Assembly (NCBI GenBank): GCA_964394445.1
Contig: CAYMXO010000038.1
Span: 1 to 15,359 of the forward strand
Origin: Thiopseudomonas sp964394445
GTDB lineage: Bacteria > Pseudomonadota > Gammaproteobacteria > Pseudomonadales > Pseudomonadaceae
Reading direction: 5' to 3'
Length of the DNA stretch: 15,359 nucleotides
Shown: positions 6,453 through 14,272 of the stretch, one piece after another
Layout: every line of letters starts with the position of its first letter
Numbering within the stretch: the first letter of the stretch is position 1
Program-made: the position numbers and the translations under genes
Notes under the pieces: generated by a model
Database searches by the model: none
Told to the model about the DNA's origin: nothing
The model's input: the letters and a program-made list of their open reading frames with translations, nothing else

Positions 6453-6480
6453 TTAACAATGCGGGCAGACCTCGCATTAT
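6453..6480 (+). promoter_or_regulatory. Candidate mrcB promoter
   Basis: TTAACA (6453-6458) and CATTAT (6475-6480), spaced by 16 bases, resemble sigma-70 -35 and -10 boxes. They lie 55-80 bases before the mrcB start, inside the 91-bp spacer shared with the divergent ATPase gene. The -35 box overlaps that gene's ribosome-binding site on the other strand. Confidence 0.4.
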
Positions 6481-6534
6481 GGCAACTGCGCACACGGGTG
6501 CAAAGGGAAACACAGGATTTAACACGGTTTGGCT

Positions 6535-8877
6535 ATGAGCAAACGGCAAACAAAGGGCAAGAAAAAAGCGCAGAAGCAGCGCAGGTTCAACTGGCTCGGA
6601 CTGCTGGTGAAGCTGGCAGTCGTGGCAGGGCTGGCGCTGGCAGGTTACATGATGTACCTGGACGCGATCGTGCAGGAGCGTTTTGCCGGCAAGCGCTGGA
6701 CGGTGCCGGCCCGGGTGTATGCGCGCCCGCTGGAACTCTATGCCGGGCAAAAACTGCAGCAACAGGATTTCATGACCGAGCTGCAGGCGCTGGGCTATCG
6801 CCGTACTACGGCGGCGCAGCGCCCCGGCAGCATGTCGGTCAATGGCAGCCAGGTGGAAATCTTTGCCCGTGGTTTTGTTTTTTATGATGGCGAGGAGCCG
6901 GCGCAGCGGGTGCGGGTGCGCTTTGCCGGCGGCCAGGTGGCAGCGTTGAGCAAGGCCGACGGGACTGCGCTGCCGGTCATGCGGCTGGAGCCGCTGCTGA
7001 TTGGCGGCTTGTACCCGGCACACCAGGAAGACCGCATCCTGATCCGTCTGAGCGATACGCCAGGCTATTTGATACAGGCGCTGACCGCCGTTGAAGACAG
7101 GGATTACTTTGAGCACCGTGGTGTATCCCTGCGTTCGATCGGCCGCGCCATCTGGGTCAATACCACGTCCGGCAAGCTGCGCCAGGGCGGCAGCACGCTG
7201 ACCCAGCAGCTGGTGAAAAACTTCTTTCTTACCAACGAGCGCAGTCTCAGCCGCAAGATCAACGAAGCACTGATGGCCATCCTGCTGGAACTGCATTATG
7301 AGAAAGAAGAAATCCTTGAGGCATACCTGAACGAGGTGTTCCTGGGGCAGGACGGCAATCGTGCAGTGCATGGCTTCGGCCTGGCCAGCCAGTACTATTT
7401 CAGCCAGCCGTTGGCCGAGCTGGAGCTGCATCAGGTGGCCTTGCTGGTGGGTATGGTCAAGGGGGCTTCCTTTTACAACCCGCGCCGGCATCCGGAGCGT
7501 ACCCTGGAGCGGCGCGATCTGGTGCTGGACATGCTGGCCGAACAGGGCGCGATCAGTGCGGAGCAGCTGGAAGCAGCGAAGAAGCAGCCGCTGGGTGTAA
7601 CCAGTCAGGGCAGTCTGGCCAACACCAGTTATCCGGCATTTATGGATCTGGTCAAGCGTCAGTTGCGCGAAGACTATCAGGATAAAGACCTGACCGAAGA
7701 AGGGCTGCGGATCTTCACCAGCATGGACCCGGTGCTGCAAAAAAAGGCTGAACAAGCAGCAGTGGAGGCCTTTGCCCGCATGAAGGGGCGCGCCGGCATC
7801 GATCAGGTGGAAGCCGCAATGGTTGCCGTGCGTCCGGGCAGTGGTGAGGTGCTGGCCATGCTGGGCAGCCGCCAGCCGCGCTTTGCCGGTTTCAACCGGG
7901 CACTGGATGCCAGCCGGCCGGTTGGCTCGCTGGTCAAACCGGCGATTTACCTGACGGCACTGGCCCGGCCCGGCCGCTATACCCTGACCAGCTACCTGCA
8001 GGACAAGGGCTTTAGTGTGCGCGATAGCAAGGGGCGCAACTGGACGCCACAAAACTATGACCGGCAAGAGCACGGCACCGTATTTTTGTATCAGGGGCTG
8101 GCGCAATCTTACAATCTGTCTACCGCCCGGCTGGGTATGGATGTCGGCGTTGCCGAAGTGCTGAAAACGGCCCGCCAGCTGGGCGCCGATCATGACTGGC
8201 CGGCTTATCCCTCGATGCTGCTGGGCGCGGGCAGTCTGACCCCGCTGCAGGTGACGCAGATGTATCAGACGCTGGCCAACGGTGGCTTTCACACGCCGCT
8301 GCGCGCCATCCATAATGTGTTGACGGCAGAGGGTCAGCCGCTTGGACGTTATCCGTTGCATGTTGAACAGCGTTTTGCCGCGGAGCCGGTTTATCTGCTG
8401 CGCGAGGCCATGCGCCGGACCATGACCGAAGGCACCGGGCGCTCGGCCTATAACCGTATTCCCGGCAGCCTGCGTGTGGCCGGCAAGACCGGTACCAGCA
8501 ATGATCTGCGTGACAGCTGGTTTGCCGGTTTTGCGGAAGACCTGCTGGCAGTGGTCTGGATGGGGCGGGATGACAACGGCAAGACCTCGTTGACCGGCGC
8601 CACCGGTGCCCTGCAACTGTGGGCCGAGCTGATGCGCATGGCGGCTCCCACACCGCTGTCGGCCAGCCGGCCGGATGGGGTGGTGGAGGTGCTGGTGGAT
8701 CCGGAGCAGGGGCTGCAGGTCAATGAAGCGTGCGCCGGCGTGGTGCGCATGCCCTATATCAGGGGGAGTGAGCCGGAGCATGGCCATTATTGTGGCATGC
8801 CGCTGCCTGAAGAGCCGGCAGTGGATGAGGGCGGCAAGGTGAAGGGCTGGTTAAAAGGCTGGCTAAACCGACGGTGA
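6535..8877 (+). CDS. mrcB: Penicillin-binding protein 1B, bifunctional glycosyltransferase/transpeptidase
   Basis: A 780-residue class A PBP that polymerises lipid II into glycan strands and crosslinks the peptides in the periplasm. A basic cytoplasmic tail (residues 1-20) precedes one membrane helix (~21-42). A UB2H-like region follows (PARVYARPLELYAGQ, then LGYRRT), the site where PBP1b-type enzymes meet their activators. The GT51 domain has EDRDYFEHRGVS with catalytic Glu187, then RQGGSTLTQQLVKNFF and KINEALMA. The transpeptidase domain has SLVK (nucleophile Ser465, Lys468), SYN at 525-527 and KTGT from 651. The length is close to Pseudomonas PBP1b. ATG 6535 is preferred over an in-frame TTG six bases upstream, though the ribosome-binding site is weak. 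It likely forms an operon with the following lipoprotein gene, 55 bases downstream. All catalytic residues are present. Confidence 0.97.
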   Translation: MSKRQTKGKKKAQKQRRFNWLGLLVKLAVVAGLALAGYMMYLDAIVQERFAGKRWTVPARVYARPLELYAGQKLQQQDFMTELQALGYRRTTAAQRPGSMSVNGSQVEIFARGFVFYDGEEPAQRVRVRFAGGQVAALSKADGTALPVMRLEPLLIGGLYPAHQEDRILIRLSDTPGYLIQALTAVEDRDYFEHRGVSLRSIGRAIWVNTTSGKLRQGGSTLTQQLVKNFFLTNERSLSRKINEALMAILLELHYEKEEILEAYLNEVFLGQDGNRAVHGFGLASQYYFSQPLAELELHQVALLVGMVKGASFYNPRRHPERTLERRDLVLDMLAEQGAISAEQLEAAKKQPLGVTSQGSLANTSYPAFMDLVKRQLREDYQDKDLTEEGLRIFTSMDPVLQKKAEQAAVEAFARMKGRAGIDQVEAAMVAVRPGSGEVLAMLGSRQPRFAGFNRALDASRPVGSLVKPAIYLTALARPGRYTLTSYLQDKGFSVRDSKGRNWTPQNYDRQEHGTVFLYQGLAQSYNLSTARLGMDVGVAEVLKTARQLGADHDWPAYPSMLLGAGSLTPLQVTQMYQTLANGGFHTPLRAIHNVLTAEGQPLGRYPLHVEQRFAAEPVYLLREAMRRTMTEGTGRSAYNRIPGSLRVAGKTGTSNDLRDSWFAGFAEDLLAVVWMGRDDNGKTSLTGATGALQLWAELMRMAAPTPLSASRPDGVVEVLVDPEQGLQVNEACAGVVRMPYIRGSEPEHGHYCGMPLPEEPAVDEGGKVKGWLKGWLNRR

Positions 8878-8932
8878 CAGCGTTTAATGTTGCAATTATG
8901 CCCGCGTGGCAAGGTTGGCAAGGAGTAATAAA

Positions 8933-9598
8933 GTGAACAAAATCATGTGTGCAATGCTGCTGGGTGCCGGGCTGCTGGCGGGGTGTGCCAGTGACTCGCC
9001 ACGAGAAATTCCGGTGGTGGACTCGGGAACCCGGCTGTCGCCCGGAACCCTGCGTGACGTGGGCGATGCCCCGGTGGTCGCCGAGCGCGGGATCGAAGAG
9101 GGTGGAGTGGTCACTGTGATGACGCCACCGGAAGCCGGCCTGCCGGCTATTGCTGCCGGTGATTACCCGACAGAGCCGATTCGTGTGGATTCCGGCAACA
9201 GCGACATGCTGTTTGACGAGCCGGCCAGCATTCCGGCAGAGGCTGCGCCGGCTGTGGCTGCGGCTACCCGTACAGTCGATGCGCCAGTGCAGGCTTTGCT
9301 GAATACGGCGCAGCAGCAGCGCGGCCAGGGTGACCTGAATGGTGCCGCGTCCAGCCTTGAGAGGGCTTTGCGCATTGCGCCACAGGAGCCCCAGGTTCTT
9401 TATCGCCTGTCCGAAATTCGTCTGATGCAGGGCGATGCCGCCCAGGCCGAGCAGTTGGCCCAGCGTGGCCTGAGCTATAGCGGTGGCCGCCCGGCTTTGC
9501 AGGCAGGCCTCTGGGACCTGATTGCCGAAGCGCGGGAAAAACAGGGTAACGGACAGGGCGCCGCCGAGGCGCGACAGAAAGCCAGAGCCTTCATGTGA
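8933..9598 (+). CDS. lpoP: TPR outer-membrane lipoprotein, probable PBP1b activator LpoP
   Basis: A 221-residue lipoprotein. The signal peptide ends in lipobox LAGC with Cys18 as the lipidated residue. Ala-Ser at +2/+3 gives no inner-membrane retention signal, so outer-membrane sorting is expected. A Pro/Ala/Glu-rich, probably flexible linker (~25-120) follows. The C-terminal ~100 residues hold tetratricopeptide repeats (LLNTAQQQRGQGDLNGAAS, then RALRIAPQEPQVLYRLSEI and further helices). P. aeruginosa LpoP, an outer-membrane TPR lipoprotein linked to ponB/mrcB, activates PBP1b. The same architecture directly after mrcB makes that role the best inference here. The linker could span the periplasm to reach the UB2H region. 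The start GTG 8933 has AAGGAG upstream; an earlier TTG at 8906 would bury the signal peptide. The stop overlaps the yqcC start by one base. Confidence 0.82.
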   Translation: MNKIMCAMLLGAGLLAGCASDSPREIPVVDSGTRLSPGTLRDVGDAPVVAERGIEEGGVVTVMTPPEAGLPAIAAGDYPTEPIRVDSGNSDMLFDEPASIPAEAAPAVAAATRTVDAPVQALLNTAQQQRGQGDLNGAASSLERALRIAPQEPQVLYRLSEIRLMQGDAAQAEQLAQRGLSYSGGRPALQAGLWDLIAEAREKQGNGQGAAEARQKARAFM

Positions 9599-9939
9599 TG
9601 TCACAGCCGTTGCATGAGCTTGCCGACTGCCTGCTCGAGATTGAAGCCGAGCTGCGTCGTCTGGGCTGGTGGGAAAACCAGCAGCCCTGTGCGAGCTCGC
9701 TGGCCAGCAGCGAGCCTTTTTGTGTGGATACGCTGGCCTTTGAGCAGTGGCTGCAGTGGGTGTTTCTGCCGCGCATGAAGCAGCTGCTGGAGCAGGCCAG
9801 TGAATTGCCCGGACGCTCGGCAATTACGGAAATGGCCGAAGTGGCGTATGTGGAAATACCCGGCAAGACGGTTGTCCTGCGTCGGCATCTGAAGCGCATG
9901 GACCGTTTGCTGGAGCGCCATGGCCAGGGGCGGAGCTAA
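9598..9939 (+). CDS. yqcC: YqcC family protein
   Basis: A 113-residue, probably cytoplasmic, helical protein of the YqcC (DUF446) family. It shows the family pattern: LRRLGWWENQQP near residue 20, PFCVDTLAFEQWLQWVFLPRM in the middle, and a C-terminal helix pair ending RLLERHG. E. coli YqcC (109 residues) has the same PF-D-T-EWLQWV-PRM core. Function is not established. The start ATG 9598 overlaps the lipoprotein stop (TGATG), so translation is coupled to the mrcB-lpoP unit. No terminator is evident in the 71-bp convergent gap to the DUF4124 gene. Confidence 0.9.
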   Translation: MSQPLHELADCLLEIEAELRRLGWWENQQPCASSLASSEPFCVDTLAFEQWLQWVFLPRMKQLLEQASELPGRSAITEMAEVAYVEIPGKTVVLRRHLKRMDRLLERHGQGRS

Positions 9940-10010
9940 CCCGCGATGGATTGCTACAGGCCGCAGGCGATACACGAGTCGCTGCTGGATGCCGTCAGCA
10001 ATGGCGCTGA

Positions 10011-10460
10011 TCAGAGGTTGTTGCAGGACTCGTTGATTTTTGCTTCTGTTTCGCTGATCCGGTTTTGACGCTCTTCTTCGCTCAGGCGAACCATTTCCCC
10101 GTTCACCTCGGTCAGCAGGCGGGGGTTGTTTTTCAGCTGTGCAAGCCGTGTACGCATGGTTACACAATATTCCCTCAGCTCGGCTTGCTCGCTGGCTACC
10201 TGTCGCCTGACGTCGGCATCAATTTTTTTCTGGTCGATGTCGGCTTCCATGGGGGCTTTCTGGGCGGCAGCCGGACCGGTTGCGGCAGGGATCATCCGGT
10301 TGTGGGTGGTAAAGCGTTCGCTGTCCTGGCCGGCGGGCGGTTGCGAGCCGAAATGGGTCTGTCCCTGTGCGTCAGTCCATTTGTAAATGGTGGCCGCCTG
10401 CACGCCAGCAATGCTGGAAAGCAACAGTCCGGCGCAGAGCGCCAAAGCAGAGATCCGCAT
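10011..10460 (-). CDS. DUF4124 domain-containing periplasmic protein
   Basis: A 149-residue secreted protein of unknown function. It has a signal peptide at 1-22 (MRIS, a hydrophobic core, cleavage after GVQA). A DUF4124 segment follows, IYKWTDAQGQTHFGSQPP (~25-42), a small beta motif common in exported proteobacterial proteins and often coupled to coiled-coil tails. Residues ~70-149 are rich in Glu, Arg, Gln and Ala and look like a long helix or coiled coil, with two Cys (near EYCVT and the C-terminal ESCNNL) that could form a disulfide. The start ATG 10458-10460 has AGGA about 8 bases upstream. The frame stays open further upstream, but that part would put ~65 non-signal residues before the signal peptide. 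It is divergent from the ilv operon. Confidence 0.88.
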   Translation of the reverse strand: MRISALALCAGLLLSSIAGVQAATIYKWTDAQGQTHFGSQPPAGQDSERFTTHNRMIPAATGPAAAQKAPMEADIDQKKIDADVRRQVASEQAELREYCVTMRTRLAQLKNNPRLLTEVNGEMVRLSEEERQNRISETEAKINESCNNL

Positions 10461-10484
10461 TCTTTCTATCCTGTAAAAATACGT

Positions 10485-10518
10485 AGTGGCTAAATGGTAC
10501 ATCATTTGTAAGACCACT
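10485..10518. promoter_or_regulatory. Nested inverted repeat upstream of the DUF4124 gene
   Basis: AGTGG (10485-10489) and CCACT (10514-10518) enclose TGGT (10495-10498) and ACCA (10513-10516). The TGGT-N14-ACCA arrangement recalls operators of GntR-type regulators, although their spacer is usually shorter. It lies 25-58 bases upstream of the start codon, so it could control the DUF4124 gene. No specific regulator can be named. Confidence 0.25.
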
Positions 10519-10604
10519 TTGAGCATGAAAATTGCGAACAAGCCTGCAAAAAAACAAATAATTTGCGATATTTTCAAAAAGACCCTTGTTTTGCAGGTCA
10601 TGGC

Positions 10605-10633
10605 TTGACTTGCCTGACATAAATCCCAACAAT
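10605..10633 (+). promoter_or_regulatory. Candidate ilvIHC promoter
   Basis: TTGACT (10605-10610) and a weak AACAAT (10628-10633), 17 bases apart, follow an A/T-rich stretch (10540-10580) that could act as an UP element. If used, transcription would begin near 10640 and give a leader of about 240 bases before ilvI. A second -10-like TATATT (10641-10646) has no well-placed -35. Confidence 0.35.
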
Positions 10634-10639
10634 TCCCTT

Positions 10640-10883
10640 CTATATTTGCTGCAAGCCCCAAAAAGGCTGCACAAACAGATTCAGATCCAGGTACATATCG
10701 GTACCGTTCGCTATACCCGTTCGCGTTACCTCGTGCTGGGTGGGAAGTCCGGATGCGACTTCCTGAGCTGCAGGCCTGTGCAAGGCTGTTGGCCAGCGAC
10801 CACCGTCGCCTGGGTCAAACATGCAGCAACCATATACAGAGTGCTCGCCCGAGCATGATTCTGGCGTATTAGAGGTGTTTACT
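10640..10883 (+). promoter_or_regulatory. Long ilvI leader region
   Basis: This stretch of ~240 bases between the candidate promoter and ilvI has no recognised gene. It contains a perfect seven-base-pair hairpin, GGAAGTC (10743-10749) with GACTTCC (10757-10763). It also has a compact GCTCG/CGAGC inverted repeat (10843-10854) just before the ribosome-binding site, and a five-codon frame ATG-Ile-Leu-Ala-Tyr-stop (10855-10872) ending in that site. I see no T-tract typical of an attenuator terminator. Confidence 0.35.
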
Positions 10884-12608
10884 GTGGAATTGTTATCCGG
10901 CGCTGAGATGGTCGTTCGCTCTTTGCGAGACGAAGGTGTCAAGTATATTTACGGCTACCCCGGCGGTGCTTTGCTGCACATTTATGATGCCCTGTTCAAG
11001 GAGCATGAGCTCGTTCATATTCTGGTTCGCCATGAGCAGGCGGCCACCCACATGGCTGACGGTTATGCCCGGGCCACCGGCAAGGCCGGCGTGGTGATGG
11101 TCACTTCCGGCCCCGGCGCAACCAACGCTGTGACCGGTATCGCGACGGCCTATATGGACTCCATCCCCATGGTGGTGATTTCCGGCCAGGTGCCCAGCAC
11201 TGCGGTGGGTACGGATGCCTTCCAGGAAACCGACATGGTTGGCGTATCACGTCCGATCGTGAAGCACAGCTTCATGGTCAAGCATCCGTCGGAAATTCCT
11301 GATGTAATCAAGAAGGCGTTTTACCTGGCCGAATCCGGTCGTCCGGGGCCTGTGGTTGTGGATATTCCCAAGGATATGACCAACCCGACCGACAAGTATG
11401 AGTACAGCTATCCGAAAAAGGCCAGGCTGCGCTCCTATGCACCGCCGACCCGCGGTCACTCCGGCCAGATCCGCAAGGCCGTCGAGATGCTGCTGGCGGC
11501 CAAGCGTCCACTGCTATACTCCGGTGGTGGCGTGATCATGGGCAATGCTGCAAAGCAGCTGACCGAGCTGGCCAAACAGCTGAACTTGCCGGTAACCAAT
11601 ACCCTGATGGGGCTGGGCGCATACCCCGGTACCGACCGCCAGTTTGTTGGCATGCCCGGCATGCACGGCAGCTATACGGCCAACCTGGCCATGCACCACT
11701 GTGACGTGCTGTTTGCCGTGGGTGCGCGCTTTGATGACCGCGTGGTCAACGGCGTAGCCAAGTTCTGTCCGACAGCGAAAATCATTCATATTGATATCGA
11801 CCCGGCCAGTATTTCCAAGACCATCAAGGCCGACATTCCCATCGTCGGGCCGGTCAATACAGTGCTGGATGACATGCTGGCCGAGCTGAAAAGCATGAAT
11901 GTCCAGCAGGATGCCAATGTGGTCAGCAGCTGGTGGAAGCAGATCGACGAATGGCGTGGCAATGGCCGCCTGTTCCCTTATAACGAGGGCGACGGCTCCA
12001 TCATCAAGCCACAGGCTGTCATTGAAGCGCTGATGGACGTAACCGGTGGTGATGCCTACATCACGTCCGACGTTGGTCAGCACCAGATGTTTGCTGCCCA
12101 GTACTACCGTTTTGACAAGCCAAACCGCTGGATCAACTCCGGTGGCCTGGGCACCATGGGCTTTGGCTTCCCGGCTGCCATGGGCATCAAGCTCAGCTTC
12201 CCTGACGAAACCGTGGCTTGCGTCACCGGTGAAGGCAGCATCCAGATGAACATCCAGGAGTTGTCCACCTGCCTGCAGTACGACCTGCCGGTCAAGATCG
12301 TCAACCTGAACAACGGCGCGCTGGGCATGGTACGTCAGTGGCAGGATATGCAGTACAACAGCCGTTACTCGCATTCCTACATGGAGTCCTTGCCTGATTT
12401 CATCAAGCTGGCCGAAGCCTACGGCCATGTCGGCATGCGGATCACCGATCCGAAAGAACTGAAGTCGAAAATGGAAGAGGCCTTTGCGATGAAAGACCGG
12501 CTGGTGTTCCTGGATATCCAGGTGGATACCAGCGAGCACGTATACCCAATGCAGATTCGTGATGGCGCAATGCGCGACATGTGGCTGAGCAAAACGGAGC
12601 GTACCTGA
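10884..12608 (+). CDS. ilvI: Acetolactate synthase 3, large (catalytic) subunit
   Basis: A 574-residue thiamine-diphosphate enzyme. It joins two pyruvates to acetolactate, or pyruvate and 2-oxobutyrate to acetohydroxybutyrate, the first common step of Val, Leu and Ile synthesis. The N-terminal pyrimidine-binding domain has GYPGGALLHIYDAL and catalytic Glu51 (RHEQAA). A central FAD-binding domain follows (~190-340). The C-terminal ThDP/Mg domain carries GEGSIQMN at 449-456 and NN at 476-477. The first acidic residue of the usual GDG-N motif is Glu here, which I believe is normal for Pseudomonas enzymes. The start GTG 10884 matches the family N-terminus (ELLSGAEMVV) and has GAGG eight bases upstream. 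In-frame ATG 10821 would add 21 unrelated residues. First gene of ilvIHC, two bases before ilvH. Pseudomonads sometimes label this gene ilvB. Confidence 0.96.
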   Translation: MELLSGAEMVVRSLRDEGVKYIYGYPGGALLHIYDALFKEHELVHILVRHEQAATHMADGYARATGKAGVVMVTSGPGATNAVTGIATAYMDSIPMVVISGQVPSTAVGTDAFQETDMVGVSRPIVKHSFMVKHPSEIPDVIKKAFYLAESGRPGPVVVDIPKDMTNPTDKYEYSYPKKARLRSYAPPTRGHSGQIRKAVEMLLAAKRPLLYSGGGVIMGNAAKQLTELAKQLNLPVTNTLMGLGAYPGTDRQFVGMPGMHGSYTANLAMHHCDVLFAVGARFDDRVVNGVAKFCPTAKIIHIDIDPASISKTIKADIPIVGPVNTVLDDMLAELKSMNVQQDANVVSSWWKQIDEWRGNGRLFPYNEGDGSIIKPQAVIEALMDVTGGDAYITSDVGQHQMFAAQYYRFDKPNRWINSGGLGTMGFGFPAAMGIKLSFPDETVACVTGEGSIQMNIQELSTCLQYDLPVKIVNLNNGALGMVRQWQDMQYNSRYSHSYMESLPDFIKLAEAYGHVGMRITDPKELKSKMEEAFAMKDRLVFLDIQVDTSEHVYPMQIRDGAMRDMWLSKTERT

Positions 12609-12610
12609 TC

Positions 12611-13102
12611 ATGAGACATATCATTTCATTGCTGATGGAGAACGAACCCGGTGCCCTGTCTCGTGTAATCGGCCTGTTTTCCCAGCGTAACTACAACATC
12701 GAAAGCCTGACCGTGGCGGCGACCGAGGATCCGACCCTGTCGCGCCTGACGTTGACCACCATCGGCAAGGAAGAGGTGATCGAGCAGATCACCAAGAACC
12801 TGAACAAGCTGATTGAAGTGGTCAAGCTGGTCGACCTGTCCGAAAGCGCCCACATCGAGCGTGAGCTGATGCTGGTGAAGATCAAGGCCAGTGGCGCGCA
12901 GCGCGCCGAGGTCAAGCGCACGGCAGATATTTTCCGCGGCCAGATTGTAGACGTAACCCCCAGTATTTATACCGTGCAACTTGCCGGCACAACGGATAAA
13001 CTCGACAGCTTTATCCAGGCCGTGGGTGCCGCCTCCATTGTTGAGGTGGTGCGCAGCGGTGTAACCGGTATCGCCCGTGGCGACAAAGTACTAAGCCTTT
13101 AA
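12611..13102 (+). CDS. ilvH: Acetolactate synthase 3, small (regulatory) subunit
   Basis: A 163-residue regulatory subunit that activates IlvI and confers valine feedback inhibition. The N-terminal ACT domain (residues ~2-77) shows HIISLLMENEPGALSRV and QRNYNIESLTV. Asn11, Gly14 and Asn29 occupy the positions known in E. coli IlvH to bind valine, so feedback sensitivity is expected. The C-terminal domain (~80-163) has ESAHIERELMLVK, FRGQIVDV and GVTGIARGDKVLSL, all typical. ATG 12611 begins two bases after the ilvI stop, with GGAG upstream. Full length, no anomalies. Confidence 0.97.
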   Translation: MRHIISLLMENEPGALSRVIGLFSQRNYNIESLTVAATEDPTLSRLTLTTIGKEEVIEQITKNLNKLIEVVKLVDLSESAHIERELMLVKIKASGAQRAEVKRTADIFRGQIVDVTPSIYTVQLAGTTDKLDSFIQAVGAASIVEVVRSGVTGIARGDKVLSL

Positions 13103-13112
13103 TTCAACCCCG

Positions 13113-13133
13113 GGGGAAGGCAGGGGCCTTTCC
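13113..13133 (+). promoter_or_regulatory. Hairpin between ilvH and ilvC
   Basis: GGGAAGGC (13113-13120 region) can pair with GCCTTTCCC (ending at 13133) around a short AGGG loop, with a one-base bulge. It lies in the 48-bp gap between ilvH and ilvC, before the AGAGGAG ribosome-binding site. Only two or three T residues are nearby, so full termination is unlikely. It may mark an mRNA processing or stabilising site that sets ilvC level apart from ilvIH. Confidence 0.4.
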
Positions 13134-13150
13134 CGTTAGAGGAGCGTTTC

Positions 13151-14167
13151 ATGCAAGTTTACTACGACAAAGACTGTGACCTGTCCATCATCCAGGGCAA
13201 GAAGGTTGCCATTATCGGTTACGGTTCCCAGGGCCACGCCCATGCCTGCAACCTGAAAGATTCCGGTGTGGATGTAACTGTTGGCCTGCGCGCCGGCTCC
13301 GGTTCCATTGCCAAGGCTGAAGCCCATGGCCTGAAGGTTGCCGAGGTTGCTGCTGCCGTTCAGCAGGCTGATGTCGTGATGGTTCTGACCCCGGACGAAT
13401 TTCAGGGCCAGCTGTACCGCGAAGAGCTGGAGCCAAACCTGAAGAAGGGCGCTACCCTGGCTTTTGCCCACGGTTTCTCCATCCACTACAACCAGGTGGT
13501 GCCCCGCGCCGACCTGGACGTGATCATGATTGCCCCGAAGGCCCCCGGCCACACTGTACGCTCCGAGTTTGTACGTGGCGGCGGCATCCCTGACCTGATT
13601 GCGGTTTACCAGGATGCCAGCGGCAATGCCAAGAACGTTGCCCTGTCCTATGCCAGCGGTGTTGGCGGCGGTCGTACCGGCATCATCGAAACCACCTTCA
13701 AGGACGAAACCGAAACCGACCTGTTTGGTGAGCAGGCAGTCCTGTGTGGTGGTACCGTCGAGCTGGTCAAGGCCGGATTCGAGATTCTGACCGAGGCTGG
13801 TTATGCTCCGGAAATGGCCTATTTTGAGTGCCTGCACGAGCTGAAGCTGATTGTTGACCTGATGTTCGAGGGCGGTATCGCCAACATGAACTACTCCATC
13901 TCCAACAACGCCGAGTACGGTGAGTACGTAACCGGCCCTGAGGTGATCAACGAGCAGTCGAAGGAAGCCATGCGCAACGCGCTGAAGCGTATCCAGAATG
14001 GTGAATATGCCAAGATGTTTATCAGCGAAGGCGCCACCAACTATCCGTCCATGACTGCCTGGCGCCGCAACAATGCTGCGCACCCGATCGAGCAGGTGGG
14101 TGAAAAGCTGCGCGCCATGATGCCATGGATTGCAGCCAACAAAATTGTGGACAAGAGCAAGAACTGA
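13151..14167 (+). CDS. ilvC: Ketol-acid reductoisomerase (NADP+), class I
   Basis: A 338-residue short (class I) enzyme. It isomerises and reduces acetolactate or acetohydroxybutyrate to the dihydroxy acid, the second common step of Val/Ile/Leu synthesis. The N-terminal Rossmann domain has GYGSQGHAHACNL (from residue 23) and the cofactor-specificity loop with Arg47, Ser50 and Ser52, which marks NADPH use. His107 (AHGFSIHY) is the conserved active-site His. The knotted C-terminal domain supplies Mg ligands Asp190 and Glu194 (TDLFGE) and Glu226 and Glu230 (YFECLHE). Length and all key residues are as in P. aeruginosa IlvC. ATG 13151 has AGAGGAG upstream. Third gene of the operon, followed by a terminator. 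Confidence 0.98.
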   Translation: MQVYYDKDCDLSIIQGKKVAIIGYGSQGHAHACNLKDSGVDVTVGLRAGSGSIAKAEAHGLKVAEVAAAVQQADVVMVLTPDEFQGQLYREELEPNLKKGATLAFAHGFSIHYNQVVPRADLDVIMIAPKAPGHTVRSEFVRGGGIPDLIAVYQDASGNAKNVALSYASGVGGGRTGIIETTFKDETETDLFGEQAVLCGGTVELVKAGFEILTEAGYAPEMAYFECLHELKLIVDLMFEGGIANMNYSISNNAEYGEYVTGPEVINEQSKEAMRNALKRIQNGEYAKMFISEGATNYPSMTAWRRNNAAHPIEQVGEKLRAMMPWIAANKIVDKSKN

Positions 14168-14179
14168 TTGCTTTCCACT

Positions 14180-14207
14180 AAAAACGCGGCCTGATGGCCG
14201 CGTTTTT
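14180..14207 (+). terminator. Rho-independent terminator of the ilvIHC operon
   Basis: CGCGGCC (14185-14191) pairs with GGCCGCG (14196-14202) around TGAT, flanked by five A residues on the left and five T residues on the right. The stem can therefore extend to 12 pairs. It starts 12 bases after the ilvC stop codon. The A-tract also gives some activity in the reverse direction. Confidence 0.92.
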
Positions 14208-14228
14208 CTTTTGTGAAGAAAAATACGG

Positions 14229-14234
14229 TAAAAT
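14229..14234 (+). promoter_or_regulatory. Candidate -10 box for pssA
   Basis: TAAAAT lies 38 bases before the pssA start, between the ilvC terminator and the gene, so pssA probably has its own promoter. The expected -35 position falls in the T-rich tail of the terminator (around 14206-14212) and matches consensus poorly. Confidence 0.35.
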
Positions 14235-14272
14235 CTGCCGGATACAGAGCGCAATTGAATGGAAAGCACAGC

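Noticed and set aside
6391..8787. A 798-codon open frame on the minus strand across mrcB
   Set aside because: It is fully antisense to a complete PBP1b gene with all catalytic motifs. The protein is rich in His, Gln and Arg with no domain, as expected from the complement of GC-rich codons.
8759..9823. A 354-codon minus-strand frame over the lipoprotein and yqcC genes
   Set aside because: Antisense shadow of two well-supported genes. No recognisable motifs and no ribosome-binding site.
12231..12236. The Glu in GEGS of IlvI as a loss-of-function change
   Set aside because: Glu keeps the acidic metal ligand and I believe pseudomonad orthologues carry the same residue. The rest of the active site is intact.
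11514..12539. A 341-codon minus-strand frame across ilvI
   Set aside because: Antisense shadow of the catalytic subunit gene; no independent start signal.
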